Assembly: GCF_030413635.1 (NCBI RefSeq)
Contig: NZ_CP129235.1
Coordinates: 682,001-746,000, forward strand
From: Planococcus shenhongbingii
GTDB taxonomy: Bacteria; Bacillota; Bacilli; Bacillales_A; Planococcaceae
Length of the DNA: 64,000 nt
Direction of reading: 5' to 3'
Every line of letters begins with the position of its first letter. The stretch's first letter is position 1. This document shows, piece after piece, positions 33,240 to 41,562 of this stretch. Both the position numbers and the translations under genes were made by a program. The notes beneath the pieces are model-generated. The model searched no databases. It saw only the letters and a program-made list of their open reading frames with translations, and had not been told where the DNA came from.

Positions 33240-35528
33240 ATGGGAAATAAGAGGATTTTTTCTAACTATATTAATAAGTTAAGTGTGTTTGGTACAGTAG
33301 CTCTACTAGCTTCGGCATCTGTATTAAGCGGTTGTTCATCGGGGGAAAAGGTTGAAAGCACAAAAAGAGAATCTGCAATAGAGCCTGATACAAACGTCAT
33401 TTACATTGTGCTGGATGATACAGGTTTTTCAGATCTGGGAAGTTATGGGTCCGAAATAAAAACTCCGGTTATGGATGAGCTAGCCGAAAATGGACTAAGG
33501 TATAATAATGCCCATGTAACACCACTTTGTTCACCGACAAGAGCATCATTACTGACAGGAAGGAATTCACATGAAGTTGGTGTTGGGACAGTTACCAATT
33601 TCGACATGGGACCGGAATTTCCGAATAAGCGGGGAGCGATTAAACCTGAAGCCGGAACGATTGCTGAAGTGTTAAGGGAAAATGATTACAATACTTATGC
33701 AGCCGGAAAATGGCATTTGGCTCCAACCGATCAAACAACCCCTGCGGGTCCTTATGATAATTGGCCACTCCAAAAAGGATTTGACCAATATTATGGCTTT
33801 ATAGAGGATTCATCAGACCAATATAGACCAGATTTAACGATTGATAACACCCAGATACCTTCTCCTAATGACGAGGAGTATCATTTTTCAGAAGCAATCG
33901 TTGAGAATTCGAATAGATACATCACCAATCATACAAGTATTCATCCAGACGAAAACTTTTTCTTGTATCTGACTTTCGGTGCGCAGCATTCTCCGCATCA
34001 AGTACCGGAAAAGTATATAGATATGTATGAAGGTGTATATGACAAGGGTTGGGATGAAGTTAGGGAAGAACGTTTCGAGAAACAAAAAGAGTTGGGTATT
34101 ATTCCGAAAGATACAAAATTATCGCCTAGCAATGAAGACATAAAACATTGGGATGAATTAACCGAAGTAGAGAAAAAGAACTACATCAGATTTCAACAAA
34201 CGTATGCTGGTTTCTTAACACATACTGATGAACAAATCGGGAAATTAGTAGACAATCTACGTCGCCTCGATCAGCTGGAAGATACTATGATTGTATTAAT
34301 ATCGGACAATGGAGCCAGTGGAGGGGGAGGAGCTAACGGTTCGTCGAGTAGAACTTTAGCCTTTAACGGCGAGGGTGAAACAATTGAAGAAGTAGACAAA
34401 CATTACGAAAATTTTGGCAATGACCAAACAGGAATGGACTATCCTAGAGGATGGGCGCAAGTGAGTAACACACCTTTTAGAAGCTATAAAAACACTGCTT
34501 TCGAGGGAGGAACCCATTCGCCATTAATTATCCATCATCCGAAGTTAATAAAAGATCCAGGTTCCATCAGATCACAATACGTTAACGTAAATGATATTAC
34601 ACCAACTGTATTTGACATAATAGGAATCACACCTCCAGAAGAAATAAATGGAGTGAAACAAATGGAATATTCCGGAGAAAGTTTTAAAGAGACATTTACA
34701 AACCCTAAAGCTAAAGGGAGAGAAACACAGTATTTTGAAGTGTCAGGACAAAGGGCTATCTATCATGATGGATGGAAAGCGGTAGCAAATCATACAAAAG
34801 GGGAAGCCTTCGAAGAGGATCAATGGTCTTTGTATAATGTTGAGGAGGATTTTTCTGAAACGGTGGATATTGCAAAAGAAAATACCGATAAATTGGAAGA
34901 ATTACAAAAACTGTGGTTGGATGAAGCGGAAAAGTATGGAGCACTACCGCTTACTGATATCTTTATAGAAGGATTTTTATCTATTCCAGATGATACGTTG
35001 AGAGCAAAAAATCATTTTACGTATTATAGAGGAATGAGCAGGTTAACAGACTCGGCAGCCGCACCAATCATTAACCGTTCCTATGAAATAAATATTCCAA
35101 TTGAACGTAATAACAGCGAAGAAGATGGTGTTCTTTTAGCACATGGCGGCATTGAAGCCGGTTATGCAATTTATATTAAAAATAATAAATTGTTGTATGA
35201 ATATATATTAGGCGGTAGAGAATATAAAATTACTTCTAATATTGATGTACCAGTCGGTGAGTCCGTAGTGACTTACAAATTCGATAAGACAGGCTCACAC
35301 GAGGGGAAAGGTACATTGTACATTGATGATAAAAAAGTCGGGGAAACCAATTTAGAAGAAACACAGTCCTACAAAATGTCATTTGAAGGCCTGGATGTCG
35401 GAAAAGATTCTGCCTATCCAGTTAGTCAAGAATATGCGGATCAAGGTGAATTCGAATTTAAAGGGAAACTCCTAAAAGTTGAATATAAACTTGGGAATGA
35501 TGAAGAATTTATAACACCTAAAAGTTAA
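33240..35528 (+). CDS. Lipoprotein arylsulfatase (type I, formylglycine-dependent)
   Basis: This 762-residue protein has a signal peptide with lipobox SVLSGC (Cys32), so it is lipid-anchored outside the membrane. Catalytic features are VLDDTGFSDLG (metal aspartates), CSPTRASLLTGR with Cys97 to be converted to formylglycine, AAGKWHLAP, FGAQHSPHQVP, VLISDNGASGGGG and SYKNTAFEGGTHSPL. A C-terminal beta domain of about 150 residues completes it. It should remove sulfate from aryl or sugar sulfate esters. It is paired with the maturase upstream. The acquired AT-rich composition and unlinked sulfate genes point to horizontal gain. Confidence 0.93.
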   Translation: MGNKRIFSNYINKLSVFGTVALLASASVLSGCSSGEKVESTKRESAIEPDTNVIYIVLDDTGFSDLGSYGSEIKTPVMDELAENGLRYNNAHVTPLCSPTRASLLTGRNSHEVGVGTVTNFDMGPEFPNKRGAIKPEAGTIAEVLRENDYNTYAAGKWHLAPTDQTTPAGPYDNWPLQKGFDQYYGFIEDSSDQYRPDLTIDNTQIPSPNDEEYHFSEAIVENSNRYITNHTSIHPDENFFLYLTFGAQHSPHQVPEKYIDMYEGVYDKGWDEVREERFEKQKELGIIPKDTKLSPSNEDIKHWDELTEVEKKNYIRFQQTYAGFLTHTDEQIGKLVDNLRRLDQLEDTMIVLISDNGASGGGGANGSSSRTLAFNGEGETIEEVDKHYENFGNDQTGMDYPRGWAQVSNTPFRSYKNTAFEGGTHSPLIIHHPKLIKDPGSIRSQYVNVNDITPTVFDIIGITPPEEINGVKQMEYSGESFKETFTNPKAKGRETQYFEVSGQRAIYHDGWKAVANHTKGEAFEEDQWSLYNVEEDFSETVDIAKENTDKLEELQKLWLDEAEKYGALPLTDIFIEGFLSIPDDTLRAKNHFTYYRGMSRLTDSAAAPIINRSYEINIPIERNNSEEDGVLLAHGGIEAGYAIYIKNNKLLYEYILGGREYKITSNIDVPVGESVVTYKFDKTGSHEGKGTLYIDDKKVGETNLEETQSYKMSFEGLDVGKDSAYPVSQEYADQGEFEFKGKLLKVEYKLGNDEEFITPKS

Positions 35529-35577
35529 TTGGTGAGGTCGGACTCCCTAGTCCTAGGAAATATATGCCCGTAAACAT

Positions 35578-35618
35578 AAAAACAGGAAAAAGCATTTACA
35601 GAGCTTTTTCCTGTTTTT
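35578..35618 (+). terminator. Terminator of the sulfatase operon
   Basis: AAAAACAGGAAAAAGC pairs perfectly with GCTTTTTCCTGTTTTT around a 9-nt loop. Confidence 0.9.
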
Positions 35619-35703
35619 ATGATATGGTTGTTTGTCGAATTAAGTGCAACAATTCTTCCTGAAACGCCTCGTATGCAGTTGTCCAGCTTAAAATCGCGCC
35701 CCT
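35617..35703 (-). pseudogene. C-terminal remnant of an IS30-family-like transposase
   Basis: In one minus-strand frame the bases read RGAILSWTTAYEAFQEEL then LHLIRQTTIS and a stop, which resembles the RPRKxLxWxTAxExF C-terminus of IS30 transposases. Only about 28 codons remain and no inverted repeat is recognisable. The stop overlaps the sulfatase terminator. Confidence 0.4.
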
Positions 35704-36140
35704 GTGTACCGAAAGATGTCATCTATTCACGAAAATTACATAGCCACCAGCCATCCTAACTGAAATCAGTCGGTTTCGAGGATGGCTGGTGTATGTTTAT
35801 GGGCATTGAGAAATGTTTATAATTGTTCCAGACACAAGGGTGAAATGGCAAATTTGTAAAACCGCTGGCGAAAATTAATTTATTCGGCGGTTTTCAATTT
35901 TGCAGGAAATTGAAAACGGAGAACCGCATTTATCTTTTTAAAATTTTACTTTAAACCATCATTCTAAATCCAATTGCATATGGTAGAATAATCCTAATAA
36001 TGAATTTTATAAAATAGTATTAGCGATGCAGGAAGGCCGGCAATCAGGCACTGCTTTTATTCGTATAGTTTCCTGGATCGAGAAAGCAAGGCAAAAAGGG
36101 AAAGCAAAATCTGCATTATCAAATGACAGGGGCTGAATGT
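35704..36140. other. Non-coding stretch with two hairpins
   Basis: No credible gene is seen. A 13-bp perfect hairpin (CACCAGCCATCCT / AGGATGGCTGGTG) lies at 35745-35791 with a smaller ACTG/CAGT hairpin in its loop. An AAAACCGC/GCGGTTTT hairpin lies at 35858-35894. The latter part before 36141 is AT-rich and presumably holds the promoter of the next gene. Confidence 0.5.
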
Positions 36141-36602
36141 ATGTTGGGAGAAAGAGAAGAAGAGGTGTTCACTAAGAAACCGGCGGAAAAACGCAGGCTT
36201 GGTGAACCGACTGGCGCGTTCAAAGGCGCGGCTTGGGGTGCATTGGTGATTGGGGTGTCTTCGTATTTAATCGGGTTGTACAACGCGACGATGGAGTTGA
36301 ACGAAAAAGGGTATTATATTGTATTGCTGATTCTCGGACTTTACTCCGCCGTATCACTTCAAAAAGCCGTCAGAGACCGCGATGAAGGAATACGGGTCAC
36401 GAATCTGTATTACGGCATCAGTTGGTTTGCGCTAATTTCGGCGATTGCTTTAATGGCGATCGGCCTATTCAACGCCGGCAGTATTGTGCTCAGCGAGAAA
36501 GGCTTTTACGGCATCTCATTCGTGCTGAGCTTGTTCGCGGTCGTCACGGTCCAAAAGAACGTCCGCGATACGGAAGAAGCGAAAAATATCGGAGAATCGT
36601 GA
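36141..36602 (+). CDS. YiaA/YiaB-family inner membrane protein
   Basis: This 153-residue protein has four TMs arranged as a tandem of two-helix units. Each unit ends with a similar element: GLYNATMELNEKGYYIVLLILGLYSAVSLQKAVRDR (shown only as a pattern of LNEKGYY..YSAVSLQKAVRD) and GLFNAGSIVLSEKGFYG..FAVVTVQKNVRD. This duplicated YiaA/B domain is of unknown function. I prefer the ATG at 36141 with AGGGGCT upstream over the ATG at 36123. Confidence 0.8.
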   Translation: MLGEREEEVFTKKPAEKRRLGEPTGAFKGAAWGALVIGVSSYLIGLYNATMELNEKGYYIVLLILGLYSAVSLQKAVRDRDEGIRVTNLYYGISWFALISAIALMAIGLFNAGSIVLSEKGFYGISFVLSLFAVVTVQKNVRDTEEAKNIGES

Positions 36603-36627
36603 CACAATTCCAAGCAACTATCATAAA

Positions 36628-36664
36628 GAAAGAAGCGTCCAATATCTGTTGGGTGCTTCTTTTT
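36628..36664 (+). terminator. Terminator of the YiaA-like gene
   Basis: AAGAAGCGTCC pairs with GGGTGCTTCTT (two wobbles), followed by TTT. Confidence 0.6.
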
Positions 36665-36807
36665 ATATTTGGAAATAGCAGTCCCTGTAATCCTAAATCT
36701 CCATAATGAATTGATTCATAATGCGGATTGCGGGTACATGTTTATTAAGAAGACTAAGCGGTCATTTTGACCAATTTATAAGATTGATTAGAAATGAGGT
36801 TTATAAT

Positions 36808-38070
36808 GTGGAAAATATCCTTCCAATAGCAGCAGCAGTAGTATTAATTTTGATAGTTGGCCTTTTCCTTTATTTTAATAGAAGAAAAGAAACACCTGCA
36901 GAGCCTGAAATATCATCAAGTCCAGAAATCGAACCGGAAATAAAAAATAGTGAGCCGGAAGTAGAAGAAGATCCTTATGTTCCTTTTATGCCTCACATTT
37001 CAGAAGTTGAAGATGAAGAAATAGTGGAAAGGCAATATAGAAAGATGGAAATCCCAGCAATTTTGAAATTCGATATTCGGGAAACGCTTAATGCCGGGTC
37101 ACTGGTAATTGAAGATGCTAAAAAATATAAGGTGAAATTCAGCCCTGAAGTGGTGAAAGGGTTAAAGGACAAAAACATGACGCTTATAGAACGAGTGAAC
37201 GGGAAAGGGTATCTTCCAGCAGTAAAAAAAGACGGCACGAAAGGTATTTATGAACAAGCTGTTTTATTGAAAAAGGTTGATCCGAAACTGGTTGCCCATG
37301 CGAGCTTCAGTCTGTTAACCGCTGTTGTCGGGCAGCAGCAATTGATTGAAATCCAAAGTTCGTTAAAAAAGATTGAAGAAAAATTAGCTGTTTTATTGCA
37401 AAACAGGGACAATGATTTTGCCGGGAAAATCGAATCCAGGTTCAGCTATTTCAGAGAAGTAATCACACGCTTCAGAAATAATGGCATCCTGCTTGGTGGC
37501 GTGGAAGATCAAAAAGTAGAAGATTTCTATACGGCTACTCTTGAAGATTTAAAGGTCTTAAATAAAGATCTTAAAGGCATAGGAGAAAATATTGATAAGT
37601 TGAAGGAACATGAAATGATTCGGAATTGGGGAGAAGCGGCAATAATAAAGGATTATAAGAGGCTGATTAATACATTCAACAACAAACAAGAATTGGTGTT
37701 GTTGAACATAAAGTTCATCGAAGAATGTTACGAGCCTTATTTAACTTCAGTAAGAAATTATCAAGAAGCGAATTCAAAATCCCAAGCGTTAGATGAAGTG
37801 GTGGTTGAAAACAATAACATTATTAGTGTGATTGAAAGCAAAGTGAAAAAGATTGAAGAAAACTATAAAGTGAAATTGAACTTTGGTGTAAAAGCGTTGA
37901 AATACAGAAACCTTGAAGGTTTAAAAGAAGTCACACCGATGAGGATAAGCCAGCAAAAGCTTGCTGCAAAAGAGATTCCTTCCGAGCTGCTGTTTGAAAT
38001 TACAGATGACGAGAAAGTATATGCGTATGTGCGTGAACAAGGAAGATCATTACTTGATATTCAGAGTTGA
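36808..38070 (+). CDS. Membrane-anchored coiled-coil protein of unknown function (420 aa)
   Basis: The GTG at 36808 is chosen because GAGGT lies 7 nt upstream; an in-frame ATG at 36721 would give an atypical leader. One N-terminal TM (about 5-22) is followed by an acidic linker (about 30-80, rich in Glu and Pro). A globular part follows (about 95-180, KFDIRETLNAGSLVIEDAKKYKVKF), then long coiled-coil helices (about 190-380), including QQQLIEIQSSLKKIEEKLAVLL. It resembles bacterial single-span proteins with a large cytoplasmic coiled coil. No named family is recognised; its neighbours give no clue. Confidence 0.75.
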   Translation: MENILPIAAAVVLILIVGLFLYFNRRKETPAEPEISSSPEIEPEIKNSEPEVEEDPYVPFMPHISEVEDEEIVERQYRKMEIPAILKFDIRETLNAGSLVIEDAKKYKVKFSPEVVKGLKDKNMTLIERVNGKGYLPAVKKDGTKGIYEQAVLLKKVDPKLVAHASFSLLTAVVGQQQLIEIQSSLKKIEEKLAVLLQNRDNDFAGKIESRFSYFREVITRFRNNGILLGGVEDQKVEDFYTATLEDLKVLNKDLKGIGENIDKLKEHEMIRNWGEAAIIKDYKRLINTFNNKQELVLLNIKFIEECYEPYLTSVRNYQEANSKSQALDEVVVENNNIISVIESKVKKIEENYKVKLNFGVKALKYRNLEGLKEVTPMRISQQKLAAKEIPSELLFEITDDEKVYAYVREQGRSLLDIQS

Positions 38071-38079
38071 AGACATGAA

Positions 38080-38120
38080 AAGGCCCGATCTAGTTGGATT
38101 TTTCCCCTAGATCGGGCTTT
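38080..38120 (+). terminator. Bidirectional terminator between convergent genes
   Basis: AGGCCCGATCTAG pairs with CTAGATCGGGCTTT. It serves the coiled-coil gene (plus) and yfkAB (minus). Confidence 0.85.
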
Positions 38121-38125
38121 CAAAA

Positions 38126-39256
38126 TTAAACGGTAATTCTCGATTTTTGGACAGTGAAATCGGTTTCCGGGTAATAGGCATCTTTCACTAACAAATTCGG
38201 CCCCAGGCATTTTGCTGCGGGGCAATGGCAGCCGATTGTCTTGGCTAATGGCCGTTCCAGCCAGCGGTCAAGCATGGCCGGCAACGAATCGGTCTGGATA
38301 TTGCCCATCGCCGGGGTATCACCAAAATCAGTGACGATGACTTCGCCAGTGAAAATATTGACGTTTAACCGGGAGCGGCCATCCGGGTCATTGCGGACGG
38401 TGACGTTTTTGCTGGCATGGATGCGGTTCAGCAATTTGGTATCTTCTTCGTTTTGGCTACACGGATAAAACGGCAATGTACCGAATAGCATCCAGACATT
38501 GTCATCGCGAGCATCCAATAATTCATGAATAGCTTTTCTCGTTTCATCCAGCGATAAAACTTCCAATTGGCTGGCGAAATCGCTTGGGTACATCGGATGC
38601 ACTTCGTGGCGCGCGCATTTCATTTCTTCAATGATCTGCTTGTGGATGCTCTTCAAATGAGGCAATGTCCGTTTGTTCAGCATCGTTTCTGCCGACACCA
38701 TCACGCCTGCTTCCGCCAGCGCACGGCTGTTGTCAATCATGCGCTGGAACTGTTCAGCCCGCCGCTCTCTGGAAGGTTTTCGTTCCATATTGGCAAATCC
38801 GCCATCGACAAAATCATCGATCGTGCCCCAGTTATGGGAAATGTGCAGGACATCCAAGTAAGGCGCAATTTCCATATAGCGGTCAAGCGGCATCGTCAAA
38901 TTCGAGTTCATCTGGGTGCGGACGCCGCGTGCATGGGCGTATTTTAATAGCGGCAATACATAATTGGCGACCGATTTTTTCGAAAACATCGGCTCTCCGC
39001 CCGTCAAACTGATCGTCCGTAAATGCGGGATTTCATCTAATCGCGCAAAGAGCAGCTCGATCGGCAAAGCATCCGGATCCTTATGCGCCAGCATATAGCC
39101 GACAGCGCAATGTTCACAGCGCATATTGCATAAATAGGTCGTGGTGAATTCGATGCTGGATAAGGTCAGTTTACCGTGTTCCTGGATATCCATATACGCT
39201 TCCCACGGATCATATTGCGGTGTAATTTTGCTAAGTGTTGTTGCATTGTTTTCCAT
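38126..39256 (-). CDS. yfkAB: Radical SAM protein of the YfkAB type (CxxxCxxC plus CxCxxxxC)
   Basis: This 376-residue protein has a radical-SAM cluster motif YLCNMRCEHCAVGY (Cys43, 47, 50), then SLTGGEPMFSKKSV and a barrel. Near the C-terminus GCHCPAAKCLGPN gives the CxCxxxxC motif that defines the YfkAB group, suggesting a second iron-sulfur site. In B. subtilis 168 the gene is known as the fused yfkA/yfkB frame. The reaction is unknown. The start at 39256 follows TTAGGAG; a longer frame to 39340 has no ribosome site. Single gene. Confidence 0.88.
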   Translation of the reverse strand: MENNATTLSKITPQYDPWEAYMDIQEHGKLTLSSIEFTTTYLCNMRCEHCAVGYMLAHKDPDALPIELLFARLDEIPHLRTISLTGGEPMFSKKSVANYVLPLLKYAHARGVRTQMNSNLTMPLDRYMEIAPYLDVLHISHNWGTIDDFVDGGFANMERKPSRERRAEQFQRMIDNSRALAEAGVMVSAETMLNKRTLPHLKSIHKQIIEEMKCARHEVHPMYPSDFASQLEVLSLDETRKAIHELLDARDDNVWMLFGTLPFYPCSQNEEDTKLLNRIHASKNVTVRNDPDGRSRLNVNIFTGEVIVTDFGDTPAMGNIQTDSLPAMLDRWLERPLAKTIGCHCPAAKCLGPNLLVKDAYYPETDFTVQKSRITV

Positions 39257-39423
39257 ATATACCGAACTCCTAATAATTTTCTTGACTATTAAGTATGCGC
39301 TTTTCGATTTGCTTGTGCAAGGGCTGGTTTTAACGTGCAAAAAAGTATGTAAGCTATTTTAAATTATCCTTTTGTCGCTTTATTAACTAAAGATTATAAT
39401 TTTTTGATCTTTTGACTGGGAAT

Positions 39424-39437
39424 CGAACGTAAGTTCT
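39424..39437 (+). promoter_or_regulatory. LexA (SOS) box
   Basis: CGAACGTAAGTTCT matches the Gram-positive LexA/DinR box CGAACNNNNGTTCG except the last base. It lies 7 bp after a TTGACT -35 box and 43 bp before the small gene at 39480. Confidence 0.65.
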
Positions 39438-39479
39438 GTTATATTCAAAGCATACCACTATGGAATGAGGTGTATTTCG

Positions 39480-39602
39480 ATGGTGCTTGCAATCAAAGAA
39501 GTGAACGGCTTTGAAAAAGGAAAGAAGTATACTGGGGATCTCGAGTTTCTATCATGCTTTAAAAACGACGAACATCGAGTAGTCGCTTTAATTGAACACT
39601 AG
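39480..39602 (+). pseudogene. Small SOS-box-preceded gene interrupted by an IS
   Basis: ATG with GAGGTG 10 nt upstream opens MVLAIKEVNGFEKG, which runs to LIEH and a TAG formed at or near the IS end. If the IS (39597-40679) is removed with no target duplication, the frame continues at 40680 as GTDYWRIRGSPVLNSKSYPF and stops at 40742, giving a smooth 59-residue protein. Alternatively, if CTAG is the duplicated target, the 40-residue version is complete. No family recognised. Confidence 0.5.
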
Positions 39603-40679
39603 CGTTGCATAGCTTACAAATAATATTAAATAAAGAAAAATAATACAATGCAAAAACAAAAGAGAAAACACTCCACCAAAATAGGAATTTTAATTTTTAA
39701 ATTTTCTTCTCTTTATTTGTAAAGTGCTCTTTAGTAATAGGTGAGACGAATGCTACATTTTCTCCGTAATCCATTAGAATTGGAATGCACTCCGGAAGTT
39801 TTTGTCTGCCTTTACTCTTCTTTAACCTACGATTAAAACTTGCTAATAGCTTGCTGATGGGTCTGAATAAATAGACTCGCATTTGTCGTAGAAATTCCCA
39901 AGCTGATTTTTTAGGTTGGTGAATTAAACGCATAATTTCAATCAAAGCAAAGGCTATTAATGTAATGTACATCTGGTTCCAGATACCTTTGGGAGACTGG
40001 CTAAATATATGATTGACTTTCAGTTGAAGCAATCATTTTTTCAGGAAACACACTATCAGATGAGGCGACTACAATTCTAATATGCAATTTTATACCGCTT
40101 GAAACCTTAGATATAGCCGTCCAATTGGAGGCGCTATCGGGCAACTTAACATAGGTACCATCGATAATACGAATGATGCCTACATTTGTATTTATGCCAA
40201 CGGCATGTCTTTGTAAATTCCAGTAGCGCTTAGTTAGCTGGCCGAGTAAATCCACTAGATGCTCTGTATTTATATCAATAAGTCGACGACTAATTTGTGA
40301 ATAGCTAATAGAATTTAGTTCCAATTCCCGTTGTAATGATTTATTGGAACGAATATTTTCAGCAATTTCTCGATGGCCGTCCCATTCGCATAAGCTGCCT
40401 ATTATAAATGCTTTTACCAAGGCAAAATCCGTTAACTTTTTTTCGTCGTAGTTCATCAATGGACACGCCAATTTAGTAACCGGCAGCAATGATAAATATT
40501 GACGAAAGACTAAGTTTTGGTCTATGCTTCCCATAGGGAGTCTCCTTTCTGTGTGATAAAAACTGGTTTAGTCGTCAGTTATTATTTCACAGACGGAGCT
40601 CTCTTTTTGCATTTTTCAAACACTTTAAAGGTCTAATACTATCATTTGTAAGTATTTTTACAGCTATGCAACGCTAGTG
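39597..40679 (-). mobile_element. Decayed IS4-family element with perfect 18-bp terminal inverted repeats
   Basis: Ends CACTAGCGTTGCATAGCT (39597-39614) and AGCTATGCAACGCTAGTG (40662-40679) are exact inverted repeats. The 1083-bp interior holds a transposase with an internal deletion. No target duplication is evident outside these ends; CTAG just inside could be a 4-bp duplication if the true ends start at CGTTGC. A 48-bp copy of the left end alone lies at 43104-43151. Confidence 0.8.
39697..40534 (-). pseudogene. IS4-type transposase, internally deleted
   Basis: The N-terminal frame (40001-40534) has KLTDFALVKAFIIGSLCEW and IIRIIDGTYVKLPD with the first DDE aspartate, then SSDSVFPEKMI. It breaks near 40020. 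A second frame (39697-40032) gives the C-terminal part (YITLIAFALIEIMRLI and LRQMRVYLFRPISKLLA). The catalytic middle with the second aspartate and glutamate is missing, so the element cannot move on its own. Confidence 0.8.
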
Positions 40680-40687
40680 GGTACCGA

Positions 40688-40873
40688 TTACTGGAGAATA
40701 CGAGGATCCCCTGTCCTTAATTCAAAATCATATCCGTTTTGAATCATTAACAGCTCTAGCGCGGTTAGGTGGGGAAGTCGATTTGCAAATAATAACGCAG
40801 CATCATGACTCGGACATGCAAATGCCTCAAGTTCGAAGTCAACAATTAAGTCATCGTTCTCTTCTTTTAACAT
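40688..40873 (-). CDS. Small acidic protein (61 aa)
   Basis: The start is preceded by GGAGGG 6 nt upstream, and the sequence MLKEENDDLIVDFELEAF, then FANRLPHLTALELLMIQNG, looks protein-like. It runs toward the IS and stops 8 bp from its right end. If the 39480 gene once continued past the IS, the two would overlap tail-to-tail by about 55 bp. No family recognised. Confidence 0.5.
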   Translation of the reverse strand: MLKEENDDLIVDFELEAFACPSHDAALLFANRLPHLTALELLMIQNGYDFELRTGDPRILQ

Positions 40874-41145
40874 GTAAACCCTCCGGTAATACGAGTTTAA
40901 GATTGTTTTGTGTCATATCGATCCCTCGCTTTATAATTTTTTGTGTACAACCATACATTAAGTAGTCTAAGTCCTATTATCTCATAATTCCGTGTAATGC
41001 ATAGGTAAATTTTAATGTTGTATGGTTGAATTTTACATTTTAATATTTCAATAGGTGTGTATGAGGTGGAATAATAACTAAATTCGGAATATTGACTAGA
41101 CTTTTACTTTTCTGTTGTTTATTATATTAATTAATCGAATAGTAG

Positions 41146-41350
41146 CGGATGAATATTATGGGAGAGACTAAACGGTTTGTTTAGCACCGAAGGAGCAAGT
41201 TCCGAAAAACAGGAATCAATCTCTCAGGTAAAAGGACCATAATAGGACGCGTCTCTGGAGAGCGCCATGTGCCACCAAAGGAGTTACACTCTCAGGTAAA
41301 AGGACAGAGGAAGTATAGGTGAACACCTATATTTGCTCTGTCCTTTTATT
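41146..41350 (+). ncRNA. Tandem glycine riboswitch with terminator
   Basis: Aptamer 1 (about 41160-41238) contains GGAGAGAC, GCACCGAAGGAGCAA and ATCTCTCAGGTAAAAGGAC. Aptamer 2 (about 41250-41308) contains TCTCTGGAGAG, CACCAAAGGAG and CTCTCAGGTAAAAGGACAG. These are the conserved blocks of the two-aptamer glycine riboswitch. An expression-platform stem (GGACAGAGGAA with TTGCTCTGTCC, inner TATAGGTG/CACCTATA) with a TTTTATT run ends at 41350. It precedes an amino-acid permease rather than gcvT. Confidence 0.9.
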
Positions 41351-41562
41351 TGTGGTGAAATGTGGTGAATTATAAATAGGAGGGTACATCACCATCGTCT
41401 ATGAGAAAATCTACTTATCCAATTAGTATTGTTAATCGGCGGTCTATTATGTATTTACAATTATTAAAAATGTAAACGCTTTATTATGAAATGACAGAAG
41501 TGTGAAAGTATGATCAGAAGACTCGTTATGACTAACCTGGAAATGAAGGAGTGAAACATTTT

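Noticed and set aside
40783..40965. Plus-strand continuation reading through 40700-40960 as a longer form of the IS-split gene
   Set aside because: The codons become unlike protein after about 40742, and the minus-strand gene at 40688-40873 has a much better ribosome site.
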